Position numbers and translations under genes: made by a program. A stretch of DNA of 64,000 nt from Lawsonibacter hominis (GTDB lineage Bacteria > Bacillota > Clostridia > Oscillospirales > Oscillospiraceae). Below the pieces are notes generated by a model that saw nothing but the letters and a program-made list of their open reading frames with translations, made no database searches and was not told the DNA's origin. This document shows, one piece after another, positions 24,927-32,813 of this stretch (within the stretch, counting starts at the first letter, position 1; each line of letters opens with the position of its first letter). The stretch lies in contig NZ_JACOPP010000003.1 in assembly GCF_014287895.1 (NCBI RefSeq), forward strand, positions 124,001 to 188,000. The letters are read 5' to 3'.

Positions 24927-25634
24927 CTACAGCTGCTCCAGAATGCCGCGCAGCAGCCAGGCGTGGGCGTTTTCATCCCCGGCCAGCTCCAGATAGAGCT
25001 CCCGCAGACAGGGGTCTCCGGTCTCCTCCGCCGCGGCCAGATAGGAGAGCTCGCCCCGCTGCTCTTCCGCAAAGCGTTCCCGCAGGGCGGCGGGAAAGGC
25101 GCAGGCAAGGGCGGCGGCCGGACGCTCCACCGGCCAGTAGCGCACGCCGGAGATCAGGAAATACGCGGTGGACAAACGCTTGGCGTGGCGGCGCTCGTCT
25201 GCGGCCATCGTGGAGAGGACCTTGCCGCCGGTGCCTGTGGCCCGCCGGGAGAGAAGCTGATACGTCCGCCAGTCGGCCAGTTCGTGGTCTATGTACTGCT
25301 GGAGCTGGGCGCCGTATACGGCCGAGGCCGCGCCCAGACAGGGTACGTCGTGTTCCGGCGCGCAGCCGGACTCCTCCTGGGGCATGGGCATGGGCATGGC
25401 GGGGCGCATGGCCGGAACGGACAGGACCCCGGGCGCGGCGGCGGTGGCCGCAGGGCCTTCCGGGAGGGACGCGGCTTCTGCCGCGGGCTGGGCGGCGGCT
25501 GCTTCATCCAGCACGAAGGGGCAGTCGGGCCGATCCTCCGGCATGACCCGCCGCCAGACCCGCTCAAAGACCTCCCGGTCGCAGGGGTAGTCCGGGGAAT
25601 CGGGCGGGGTGCAGGGCAGTTTATCTTGTTCCAT
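24927..25634 (-). CDS. Ferritin-like diiron domain protein
   Basis: This 235-residue protein has a low-complexity N-terminal half (Ala/Pro-rich, containing MPMPMPQEE) and a four-helix ferritin-like domain from about residue 105. Potential di-iron ligands are in DHELADWRTYQ, MAADERRHAKRL (ExxH), FAEEQRGELSYL and LAGDENAHAWLL (second ExxH). This pattern is that of rubrerythrin-like oxidoreductases without a rubredoxin domain, so a peroxide- or oxygen-stress role is plausible. AGGAGG precedes the ATG. Confidence 0.72.
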   Translation of the reverse strand: MEQDKLPCTPPDSPDYPCDREVFERVWRRVMPEDRPDCPFVLDEAAAAQPAAEAASLPEGPAATAAAPGVLSVPAMRPAMPMPMPQEESGCAPEHDVPCLGAASAVYGAQLQQYIDHELADWRTYQLLSRRATGTGGKVLSTMAADERRHAKRLSTAYFLISGVRYWPVERPAAALACAFPAALRERFAEEQRGELSYLAAAEETGDPCLRELYLELAGDENAHAWLLRGILEQL

Positions 25635-25726
25635 GGATTTGCCTCCTAATCTGCATAGAATCTAAGCCATACTATGCGCCATCCGGACCGGATGCCCCGG
25701 AGGAGGCCGGGAAACGGCGGACATAC

Positions 25727-25755
25727 TTGTTTTTTCCGGATGGGCATGTTACAAT
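25727..25755 (+). promoter_or_regulatory. Promoter of the smsCB operon
   Basis: TTGTTT - 17 bases - TACAAT lies about 43 bases before the smsC start. No IscR- or SufR-like operator was recognised. Confidence 0.6.
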
Positions 25756-25797
25756 ATTTAATCACGGAAATCACCATGTACAAAGGAGCAACGGCTT

Positions 25798-26538
25798 ATG
25801 TTGGAAATCAAGGGCCTCAGCTACCAGGTGGAGGGGGAGTCCGGCCAGGAACTGGGCATCCTCAACGACGTTTCCCTGACGGTGGAGGACTACAAGCTGG
25901 TGGTCATCACCGGCCCCAACGGGGGCGGCAAGACCACCTTGGCCAAGGCGATTATGGGCCTGGTGCAGCCCACGGGGGGAAGCATCCTCTGGAACGGCGC
26001 CGATATCACGCAGATGGATATCACCGGCCGGGCGCGGCTGGGGATCAGTTACGGCTTCCAGCAGCCTCCGCGGTTCAAAGGGCTGAAGGTCAAGGACCTG
26101 CTGGCGCTGGCGGCGGGCAGCGACTCCCTCACCCGGGAGGAGGGCTGCCAGTACTTGACCAAGGTGGGCCTGTGCGCGCACGACTATATCGACCGGGAGG
26201 TGGACGCATCCCTCTCCGGCGGCGAGGTCAAACGCATTGAGATCGCCACCATTCTGGCCCGCAAGGCCGGGCTGATGATCTTCGACGAGCCGGAGGCGGG
26301 CATTGATCTGTGGTCCTTCGCCAAGCTGACCGAGACCTTCCAGGCCATCCACCGGCGGCGGGAAGCCACCCTGCTCATCATCTCCCATCAGGAGCGGATC
26401 ATCAATCTGGCGGATGAGATCGTGATGATCAGCGACGGCCGGGTGAGCAAATACGGGCCCAAGGAAGAAATATTCCCTCAGATCCTGGCCAACACCCTGT
26501 CCGGGTGCAGCTATATGACGGAGGGGGCGGCACAGTGA
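25798..26538 (+). CDS. smsC: Fe-S assembly ATPase SufC/SmsC
   Basis: This 246-residue ABC ATPase has Walker A GPNGGGKTT, Q-loop GFQQPP, signature LSGGE, Walker B LMIFDEPEAGID and H-loop IISHQE. The GIDLWSF stretch after Walker B is typical of SufC. It powers the scaffold encoded next. With only SufC and SufB present and no SufD, SufS or SufU adjacent, the pair fits the minimal SMS (SUF-like minimal system) of anaerobes and archaea. Confidence 0.88.
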   Translation: MLEIKGLSYQVEGESGQELGILNDVSLTVEDYKLVVITGPNGGGKTTLAKAIMGLVQPTGGSILWNGADITQMDITGRARLGISYGFQQPPRFKGLKVKDLLALAAGSDSLTREEGCQYLTKVGLCAHDYIDREVDASLSGGEVKRIEIATILARKAGLMIFDEPEAGIDLWSFAKLTETFQAIHRRREATLLIISHQERIINLADEIVMISDGRVSKYGPKEEIFPQILANTLSGCSYMTEGAAQ

Positions 26539-27458
26539 ATCACACCGATTGGAAACTCCTGAAGGAGATCGCGGAGTTGGAGAAGACCCCTCAGGGGGCC
26601 TACAACATCCGCCGCAACGGGCAGCTGGACTCCCGCGCGAGCACCGCCAATATCGAGATCACCACCAAGACCGAGCCGGACAAGCCGGGCATCGATATCC
26701 GCATCAAGTCCGGTACCCGGAACGAGTCGGTCCACATCCCGGTCATCATTACCCAGACCGGTATGTCCGAGATGGTATATAACGACTTTTTCATCGGAGA
26801 GGACTGCGACGTGGACATCGTGGCCGGCTGCGGCATCCACAATACCGGCTGTGAGACCAGCCAGCACGATGGGGAGCATACCTTTTACGTGGGGAAGAAT
26901 TCCAAAGTCCGCTATGTGGAGCGCCACTACGGCGAGGGACCGGGCACGGGAAAGCGCGTCATGAATCCCCGGACGGTGGTATATCTGGAAGAAGGGGCGT
27001 CCATCCACATGGAGACCACCCAGATCCGGGGCGTGGACTCCACCAAGCGGGAGACCAAGGTCGTGGCTGCCAGGGGAGCCGAGGTCGTCATTACGGAAAA
27101 ACTGCTGACCCACGGCGACCAGACCGCCGAGAGCGATATGGAGATCATTCTGGACGGAGCGGACGCCAACGGACGGGTCATCTCCCGCTCCGTGGCCCAG
27201 GACGGCTCCAGACAGGTATTTTATCCCAGGATGACCGGCAATGCAAAGTGCTTTGGTCACGTGCAGTGTGATTCCATCATCATGGGGCAGGCCAAAATTT
27301 CCTCCATCCCGGCCATTGTGGCCAACAGCGTAGACGCCCAGCTGATCCATGAGGCGGCCATCGGCCGCATTGCGGGAGATCAGATCCTCAAGCTTATGAC
27401 TCTGGGCCTGACGGAGCAGGAGGCAGAGGAGAAGATACTCGATGGATTTTTACAGTAA
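26535..27458 (+). CDS. smsB: Fe-S scaffold SufB/SmsB
   Basis: This 307-residue protein is shorter than classical SufB (about 480) and matches the compact single-scaffold SufB/SmsB form. The conserved cluster-related residues are C245 in HVQCDSIIMG and H272-E273 in LIHEAAIGRI, aligning with the QCDS and HEA motifs of E. coli SufB. The start is GTG, overlapping the smsC stop by four bases. It assembles Fe-S clusters for the many Fe-S enzymes in this genome. Confidence 0.87.
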   Translation: MNHTDWKLLKEIAELEKTPQGAYNIRRNGQLDSRASTANIEITTKTEPDKPGIDIRIKSGTRNESVHIPVIITQTGMSEMVYNDFFIGEDCDVDIVAGCGIHNTGCETSQHDGEHTFYVGKNSKVRYVERHYGEGPGTGKRVMNPRTVVYLEEGASIHMETTQIRGVDSTKRETKVVAARGAEVVITEKLLTHGDQTAESDMEIILDGADANGRVISRSVAQDGSRQVFYPRMTGNAKCFGHVQCDSIIMGQAKISSIPAIVANSVDAQLIHEAAIGRIAGDQILKLMTLGLTEQEAEEKILDGFLQ

Positions 27459-27849
27459 GCTGCTGGAGCGGGTCAATCAAGCGGGCACGTTTTCCACCAA
27501 CAGCCGTATTTGTGTCACAAGGATCGAGCAGGGCTGCGCCGAGGGCGTCCTGCATGCGGACGAGAGCAGCCTGAACCCCAACGGTATCGTCCACGGGGGC
27601 TGCCTGGTCACCCTGGCGGACACCGTAGCGGGCTGTGCCGCCCACGGGCTGGGCGGACAGTATGTCACCCTGAGCAGCAACCTGAATTTCCTCGCGCCTG
27701 CTCAGAAGGGGGAGGTCCGCTGTGCCGCCGAGGTCCGGAAGGCGGGGCGCACGATCGTGGTGTGCGACGTAACCATCACCGACGCGGCCGGGAAACCGCT
27801 GGCCTGCGGGAGCTTCACCTTCTTCCGGGTGGGAGAGCTGCCGAACTAG
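27442..27849 (+). CDS. PaaI/hotdog-fold thioesterase
   Basis: This 135-residue hotdog-fold protein has the PaaI-type motif NPNGIVHGGCLVTLADTVAG followed by YVTLSSNLNFLAPAQKG. Members hydrolyse acyl-CoA thioesters. It overlaps the end of smsB by 17 bases, so it is in the same operon, although a link to Fe-S assembly is not obvious. Confidence 0.85.
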   Translation: MDFYSKLLERVNQAGTFSTNSRICVTRIEQGCAEGVLHADESSLNPNGIVHGGCLVTLADTVAGCAAHGLGGQYVTLSSNLNFLAPAQKGEVRCAAEVRKAGRTIVVCDVTITDAAGKPLACGSFTFFRVGELPN

Positions 27850-27856
27850 GATACCA

Positions 27857-27884
27857 GGGGGACAGGATTTCCTGTCCCCCTTTT
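27857..27884 (+). terminator. Terminator of the smsCB-thioesterase operon
   Basis: A 10-bp stem GGGGGACAGG/CCTGTCCCCC with loop ATTT and TTTT tail. Confidence 0.9.
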
Positions 27885-27891
27885 GCACCGC

Positions 27892-28320
27892 TTAAACGGG
27901 CAGGTCGCCGCTCTCTTCCAAAGCGGGCTGGCATCGCTGCAAAAAGAGCAGATCGTCCAGCCGCAGCAGGGCGGCCGCCAGGACCAGCACAGAGGCGCAC
28001 AGGTTGGCGGCGGCTGATTTTCGGGCGACGGGGTCGTCGCCCTGGGAAGCCTGCTGCCAGGCGTTCAGAGCCAGACACAGGAAAAAGCCCAGGGCGCCGA
28101 TTACCAGGGCGCTGGCGCAGCAGCGGATCGGAAAGACCGGCGGCAGCGCCGCCGCGGCCTGCGTGTTTCCGGCCAGCGTATCTGCCAGTTGGCGGCGCTG
28201 TATCCCAACGGCGGCGTAGGACAGCACGACGGAAAGAATGATGAACAGCAGAAACAGCAAAGAGGCGTCCACTGTTTTTAATTGGCTGCAGAGTGTCTGC
28301 CGCGAATTGGTCTCCTGCAT
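27892..28320 (-). CDS. Small membrane protein, function unknown
   Basis: This 142-residue protein has three hydrophobic segments (LLFLLFIILSVVLSYAAVGI, SALVIGALGFFLCLALNAW and ANLCASVLVLAAALLRLDDL). No family was recognised. GGAGG lies 8 bases before the ATG. It sits downstream of prfC on the same strand but behind a very strong terminator hairpin, so it probably has its own promoter. Confidence 0.6.
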   Translation of the reverse strand: MQETNSRQTLCSQLKTVDASLLFLLFIILSVVLSYAAVGIQRRQLADTLAGNTQAAAALPPVFPIRCCASALVIGALGFFLCLALNAWQQASQGDDPVARKSAAANLCASVLVLAAALLRLDDLLFLQRCQPALEESGDLPV

Positions 28321-28370
28321 GCAAAGCCCTCCTTTTATTCCAGTCTATCCGCCGACGGCGGAAGAGGTGC

Positions 28371-28418
28371 GCAAAACAGGGCCCCGGCATCCAGTTGGAT
28401 GCCGGGGCCCTGTTTTGC
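28371..28418 (-). terminator. Perfect 22-bp terminator hairpin
   Basis: The arms begin GCAAAACAGGGCCCCGGCAT and match perfectly over 22 bp with loop AGTT. The A/T-rich ends (AAAA/TTTT) allow termination in both directions. It separates prfC from the small membrane protein gene. Confidence 0.85.
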
Positions 28419-28420
28419 CC

Positions 28421-28531
28421 GCTTTAGCGACTTTCGCGGGGCGAAAGTCGGCGTCGTTTCGGCGCTGGCCTCACCATGCCCTTTTAGGGCTTGTTCAAGC
28501 CACGCGTTTCACGCGTGGTCTTGGCTTGCAT
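28421..28531 (-). other. Two further hairpins in the prfC 3' region
   Basis: GACTTTCGC/GCGAAAGTC and CCACGCG/CGCGTGG (within a wider CAAGCC...GGCTTG frame) lie between the prfC stop and the main terminator. This gives the transcript a heavily structured 3' end. Confidence 0.45.
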
Positions 28532-30133
28532 TCAGGCGATCCCGCCGCCAAATTCATAGAAGGTCAGATCCCGGTTCCGCTCCTGGGTCCAGCCGATGGC
28601 CCATTGAGACCCGAACAGCAGCAGCTGATTGCCCTTATAGTCCTCCACCAGCTTTACGTCGGTGCCCAGGATGAGGTCCTCCTCCTTCACCGGCTCGCCG
28701 TCCGCGCTCCGGATCCAGCGCAGATATTCGTAGGGCAGACCCTCCATATAGAGTTCCACATTGTACTCGTTCTTTAAGCGGTACTCCAGCACGTCGAACT
28801 GAAGGGTGCCCACCACCCCCACGATGACCTCTTCCATGCCGGTATAGGGCGTTTTGAAGATCTGGATGGCGCCCTCCTGGGCGATCTGCTCCATGCCCTT
28901 CAAAAACTGCTTGCGCTTCATGGTGTCCAGACTGCGCACCCGGCGGAAATGCTCGGGGGCAAAGGTGGGGATGGGGTCGAACCGGAATTTTTTACCCGGA
29001 GCGCACAGGGTATCTCCGATGGAGAAGATGCCCGGGTCGAACACGCCGATGATATCGCCGGCGTAGGCCTCCTCAATGATCTCCCGTTCGGCGGCCATGA
29101 GCTGCTGGGGCCGGGAAAGGCGGATCTTCTTACCGGCCTGGACATGGTAGACCTCTTTGTCCGCGTCGAACCGGCCGGATACCACCCGCAGGAAGGCGAT
29201 GCGGTCCCGGTGGGCTTTGTTCATGTTGGCCTGGATCTTGAAGACGAAGGCGGAGAAGTCGTCGTCCATGCAGTCGACCACCAGTTCTCCGGCCGTTCGG
29301 GGCAGCGGAGCGGTAGTCATGCGCAGGAACTCCTCCAGAAACGGCTCCACGCCGAAGTTGGTGAGAGCGGAGCCAAAGAACACGGGAGAGAGCTTGCCGT
29401 GGCGCACGCGCTCCAGGTCGAACTCCGCCGCCGCGCCGTCCAGCAGCTCGATGTCGTCGGAGAGCTGGGCGTGCAGCCGCGGCCCGATGAGCGCGTCCAG
29501 GTTGGGATCGTCCAGAAGCACTTCCGTGGCGGTGGCCGCCTTGGCGCCGCCGTTGGAGGTGAAGTGGATGATCTCGCCCCTGCCCCGGTCATAGACGCCC
29601 TGAAATTCCTTGCCGCAGCCGATGGGCCAGTTGACCGGGTAGGTTTCCAGACCGAGCTCCTTTTCCAGCTCCTCGCACAGCTCAAAGGGATCCCGGGCTT
29701 CCCGGTCCATTTTGTTTATAAATGTGAAAATGGGGATGTCCCGCATGGCGCAGACCTTAAAGAGCTTGCGGGTCTGGGCCTCCACACCCTTGGCGGCGTC
29801 AATGACCATTACGGCGGAATCGGCGGCCATCAGGGTGCGGTAGGTGTCCTCGGAGAAGTCCTGGTGGCCGGGGGTATCCAGAATATTGATGCAGAAGCCC
29901 TCGTACTGGAACTGCATTACCGAGGAGGTGACGGAGATGCCGCGCTGCTTCTCGATCTCCATCCAGTCGGAGGTGGCGGCGCGGGAATTCTTCTTGCCCT
30001 TGACGATACCGGCCTGGGCAATGGCCCCGCCGTAGAGCAGGAATTTTTCCGTCAGCGTGGTCTTGCCCGCGTCCGGATGGCTGATGATGGCAAAGGTGCG
30101 GCGGCGATTGATTTCGGATTGATACTGAGACAT
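28532..30133 (-). CDS. prfC: Peptide chain release factor 3
   Basis: This 533-residue translational GTPase removes RF1/RF2 from the ribosome after peptide release. G1 is ISHPDAGKTTLTEK, G3 is DTPGHQDF, G4 is FINKMDRE, and the RF3-specific C-terminal domains follow (ALTNFGVEPFLEEFLRM). Its full length is normal for the family. Confidence 0.95.
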   Translation of the reverse strand: MSQYQSEINRRRTFAIISHPDAGKTTLTEKFLLYGGAIAQAGIVKGKKNSRAATSDWMEIEKQRGISVTSSVMQFQYEGFCINILDTPGHQDFSEDTYRTLMAADSAVMVIDAAKGVEAQTRKLFKVCAMRDIPIFTFINKMDREARDPFELCEELEKELGLETYPVNWPIGCGKEFQGVYDRGRGEIIHFTSNGGAKAATATEVLLDDPNLDALIGPRLHAQLSDDIELLDGAAAEFDLERVRHGKLSPVFFGSALTNFGVEPFLEEFLRMTTAPLPRTAGELVVDCMDDDFSAFVFKIQANMNKAHRDRIAFLRVVSGRFDADKEVYHVQAGKKIRLSRPQQLMAAEREIIEEAYAGDIIGVFDPGIFSIGDTLCAPGKKFRFDPIPTFAPEHFRRVRSLDTMKRKQFLKGMEQIAQEGAIQIFKTPYTGMEEVIVGVVGTLQFDVLEYRLKNEYNVELYMEGLPYEYLRWIRSADGEPVKEEDLILGTDVKLVEDYKGNQLLLFGSQWAIGWTQERNRDLTFYEFGGGIA

Positions 30134-30396
30134 AGCGGATAACCTCCAGAACAGGGCGCGGGGCCGGGATCAGCCCACGCGCCGATTGGCACGCAGATGG
30201 GGCGGTTTGCTGCCTTGGGCGTGTAAGAACGCACAGGGAGATTGAGAAGAGCGCCCTTATGGGGGCGTAACGGCAAAAGCGCAGCGGCAGCTGCGCTCGG
30301 ATTTACAGCGCGGCATGGGATCCCCTCCGGACCGGTTGATGCCGAAAAACGGCCACATCCCCCCGGACGTGGTCAATTCAGGCGCAATATATCCGT

Positions 30397-30425
30397 ATTA
30401 TATCCGAAAAGAGCGCGTCTGTCAA
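30397..30425 (-). promoter_or_regulatory. Consensus promoter of prfC with long leader
   Basis: On the minus strand a perfect TTGACA - 17 bases - TATAAT lies about 257 bases before the prfC start. The leader contains a short AGCGCAGC/GCTGCGCT hairpin near 30277. No known riboswitch was recognised. Confidence 0.75.
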
Positions 30426-30896
30426 AAAATACTGCACCGTGGGGGAATGGCTGCCCTTCTCTCAGATAGCGCGGGGCAGCAGGTCCGCTGGGCGGGGTGT
30501 GACGCTGGCAGCGGCAGGGCCTTCCCGCCCAAGCTGCGCTGCAGCTCCATGGGCAGTATCCCCCTGGGGGACGGTCAAGCGGAAGACAGGAAAAGGACCG
30601 GAGACAGCGTTGGTTGGCGCGGCGGAGAAGTGGAAGCGGGAAAACCGAGGGCCACCGGATGCACGACTTGATCCGGGCCCTGTGTGCCGGGCCGTGTTGT
30701 GCGCGCGGTTCCGCACTTGCAGCGGAATAAGGTTCAGCCGGTTCAGAACGGGAGCCCTCCCGGCGGGGCGGGACTTTTTTGTGGCAAAAAAGAGTGAAAT
30801 CAGACGGCTTCTTTTGCTGCAATAGAGAAGCAGCGCGAAAAAGAGGAGAGTAGTGCAAAATATCTATTTTGTGGGTAGAAAATTGTGGTTTCCCTG
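30426..30896. other. Unassigned intergenic region between prfC and the TRAP operon
   Basis: This GC-rich stretch of about 470 bases turns AT-rich after 30780. A reading frame of about 128 codons exists on the plus strand, but it has no recognisable family, looks compositionally random and lacks a ribosome site. No RNA family was recognised. Confidence 0.4.
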
Positions 30897-30925
30897 TTGA
30901 CATGCTGAGGGGAATATGCTATAAA
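30897..30925 (+). promoter_or_regulatory. Promoter of the TRAP/molybdoenzyme operon
   Basis: TTGACA - 17 bases - TATAAA lies about 150 bases before the TRAP binding-protein gene. A long palindrome begins 2 bases after the -10. Confidence 0.8.
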
Positions 30926-30926
30926 T

Positions 30927-30958
30927 TATTTGAACAAAATAATTATTTCATTCAAATA
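30927..30958. promoter_or_regulatory. 32-bp palindromic operator candidate
   Basis: The arrangement is TATTTGAA - CA - AAATAA|TTATTT - CA - TTCAAATA, symmetric around 30942/30943 with only the two CA spacers breaking symmetry. It covers the expected transcription start. The best candidate ligands are the two IclR regulators encoded at the end of the cluster. Confidence 0.65.
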
Positions 30959-31074
30959 GATAAAATATCGAAAAAATAAAAAATATAAATTTTAAGCTGT
31001 TTGTTAATATCGTTCTGAAGCCAGAAGGATATTTACAATAGAAGGAATGGAAACGACTTGTAGAGGAGGATGTT

Positions 31075-32220
31075 ATGAAAACGATCGGTAAGAGAAGTCT
31101 CGCCCTGTTCCTGTTGTTGACCCTTTTGGCGGCGCTGGGCGGCTGCGGTGGACAGACGTCGGGGGAAAGCGGCACGCCTGCGCCGCAGACCGGCGCACCG
31201 GCAGCCGAAAGCGGCGCGCCTTCGGGAGAGCAGCCGGATCCTATGACGCTGACCTTTGCGACGCATTTGCCTGAGACCGGTGTGGACGGCGCCTCGCTGA
31301 AATACTTCTTTGAAGAAGTATCCAAGGAGACCGGCGGCCTGCTTACGTTTGAGTACTATTTTGCAGGGTCCCTGGTCAGCGCCACCGATTCCCTGACGTC
31401 CGTATCCGAGGGCTTGACGGACATCGCCTTTGTCCCGGAGGGATTTTTCGAGACGCAGTTCTATCCCACGTTCGTGGCCACCATCCCCTATACGACCACG
31501 TCCGAGTGGGTGACCAACAAGGCCCTGTATGAGATGTTCCAGACCTACGCCCCCTTCCGGGAGATGTGCGCCGCTCAGAACGTGGTGAACTTGGGCGTCG
31601 TGGCCCCCAGCGAGCTGGCCATGTGCTCGAACCTGAAGATTGAGTCCCTGAACGATCTGACGGGCCTGAAGATCCGGGCCATGGGCGCGGTCAATGCGGA
31701 TATGACCAAGCTGGGCGCGACCCCCGTGGCCATGGCCGCCAACGAGATCTATGAGGCCCTGGAGCGCAAGACCGTGGACGCCGCCACCGGGATCCCCGTC
31801 ACCCTGGCGGTCTCCTACAAGCTCCAGGAGATCAGCGACTACTTTATCTATACCGGCTACGGCATGTACACCACCTCCAGCATCTACATGAATAAGGCGG
31901 TCTATGACAAGCTGCCCGAGGCCTATAAGCAGGCCTTCCAGACGGTCTATGAGCGCTTCGTGGACGAGTATTCCAGCGAAACGTGGATGGGCGGGGCCAT
32001 CAAGGACTCCATCCAGGCCATTGAAGATGCCGGCGGCGAAGTGATCGTCCTCCCCAAGGAGGAGCGGGACAAGTGGGCGGAAAAGCTGGCAGTAGACGCC
32101 CAGGAGTTTGTGGATACCGCTACCTCTTACGGGTATAACGGCCAGGAGATCCTGGACACCTATCAGGCACTGGTGGCCAAGTATGCTCCGGACGATATCG
32201 CCTATCAGGTCTACGAGTGA
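31075..32220 (+). CDS. dctP: TRAP transporter solute-binding lipoprotein (DctP family)
   Basis: This 381-residue lipoprotein has signal and lipobox LAALGGC (Cys24), a Ser/Gly/Pro-rich linker to about residue 55, and the DctP fold: LTFATHLPETG, EVSKETGGLLTFEYYFAGSL, then the family arginine region LTGLKIRAMG and MAANEIYEALERKTVDAATG. It delivers a substrate, usually a carboxylate, to the DctQM permease encoded next. The transporter is ion-gradient driven; a Na+-pumping V-ATPase elsewhere in the window would suit it. Confidence 0.93.
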   Translation: MKTIGKRSLALFLLLTLLAALGGCGGQTSGESGTPAPQTGAPAAESGAPSGEQPDPMTLTFATHLPETGVDGASLKYFFEEVSKETGGLLTFEYYFAGSLVSATDSLTSVSEGLTDIAFVPEGFFETQFYPTFVATIPYTTTSEWVTNKALYEMFQTYAPFREMCAAQNVVNLGVVAPSELAMCSNLKIESLNDLTGLKIRAMGAVNADMTKLGATPVAMAANEIYEALERKTVDAATGIPVTLAVSYKLQEISDYFIYTGYGMYTTSSIYMNKAVYDKLPEAYKQAFQTVYERFVDEYSSETWMGGAIKDSIQAIEDAGGEVIVLPKEERDKWAEKLAVDAQEFVDTATSYGYNGQEILDTYQALVAKYAPDDIAYQVYE

Positions 32221-32297
32221 CCGCAGCCTGCGGCGGATCCGGCGGGAGACTCCCAAAGGGGTCTCCCGCCCTTTTAAAAGACGGAAGGAGCGACTGT

Positions 32298-32813
32298 ATG
32301 AAACTTTTGCGGAAGGTACCCGATTTCTTCGGACTTCTGTCGGCGTTGCTGATCGCACTGATCTGGATCATCATGACGGCGGAGCTGGTGGCGCGCAATG
32401 TGTTCCACTCCCCCATCCTTGGGGTGAGCGAGATCGCCATCTATCTGTATGTGACGGCGGCCTATTTCGGTTTTTCCTATACCCAGAAGGAAAAAGGACA
32501 CATTTGTGTGGAGCTGCTGTATGACCGGCTGGGGCAGCAGACCAGGCGGGTCGTTGACGTAATCGCCTATCTGCTGTGCGACGCACTGTTTCTCTGCTTT
32601 GCCGTGTGCATCTGGCGGGCATTTGGAGAATCCTGGGCGATCAAGGAGATCCAGCTCTCCGCCATGAAAATGCCGGTGTATGTGCTGAAGTTTACTATCG
32701 CCCTAGGGATCACCGCCATGCTGCTGCAGCTGATCCTGGATACTGTGGATGCCGTAAAGCTCGCTCTGGGCCAAGGCGGAAATAACGGCCTGATGGAGGA
32801 GGAAAAGTTATGA
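32298..32813 (+). CDS. dctQ: TRAP transporter small permease (DctQ family)
   Basis: This 171-residue protein has four hydrophobic segments and the DctQ pattern ELVARNVFHSPILGVSEIAI followed by FSYTQKEKGHICVELL. The start MKLLRK is preferred because AAGGAG lies 8 bases upstream. Its stop overlaps the large permease start by four bases. Confidence 0.9.
   Translation: MKLLRKVPDFFGLLSALLIALIWIIMTAELVARNVFHSPILGVSEIAIYLYVTAAYFGFSYTQKEKGHICVELLYDRLGQQTRRVVDVIAYLLCDALFLCFAVCIWRAFGESWAIKEIQLSAMKMPVYVLKFTIALGITAMLLQLILDTVDAVKLALGQGGNNGLMEEEKL

Noticed and set aside
30439..30825. A 128-codon plus-strand frame upstream of the TRAP operon
   Set aside because: No ribosome site, no recognisable family, and a residue composition like random GC-rich sequence.
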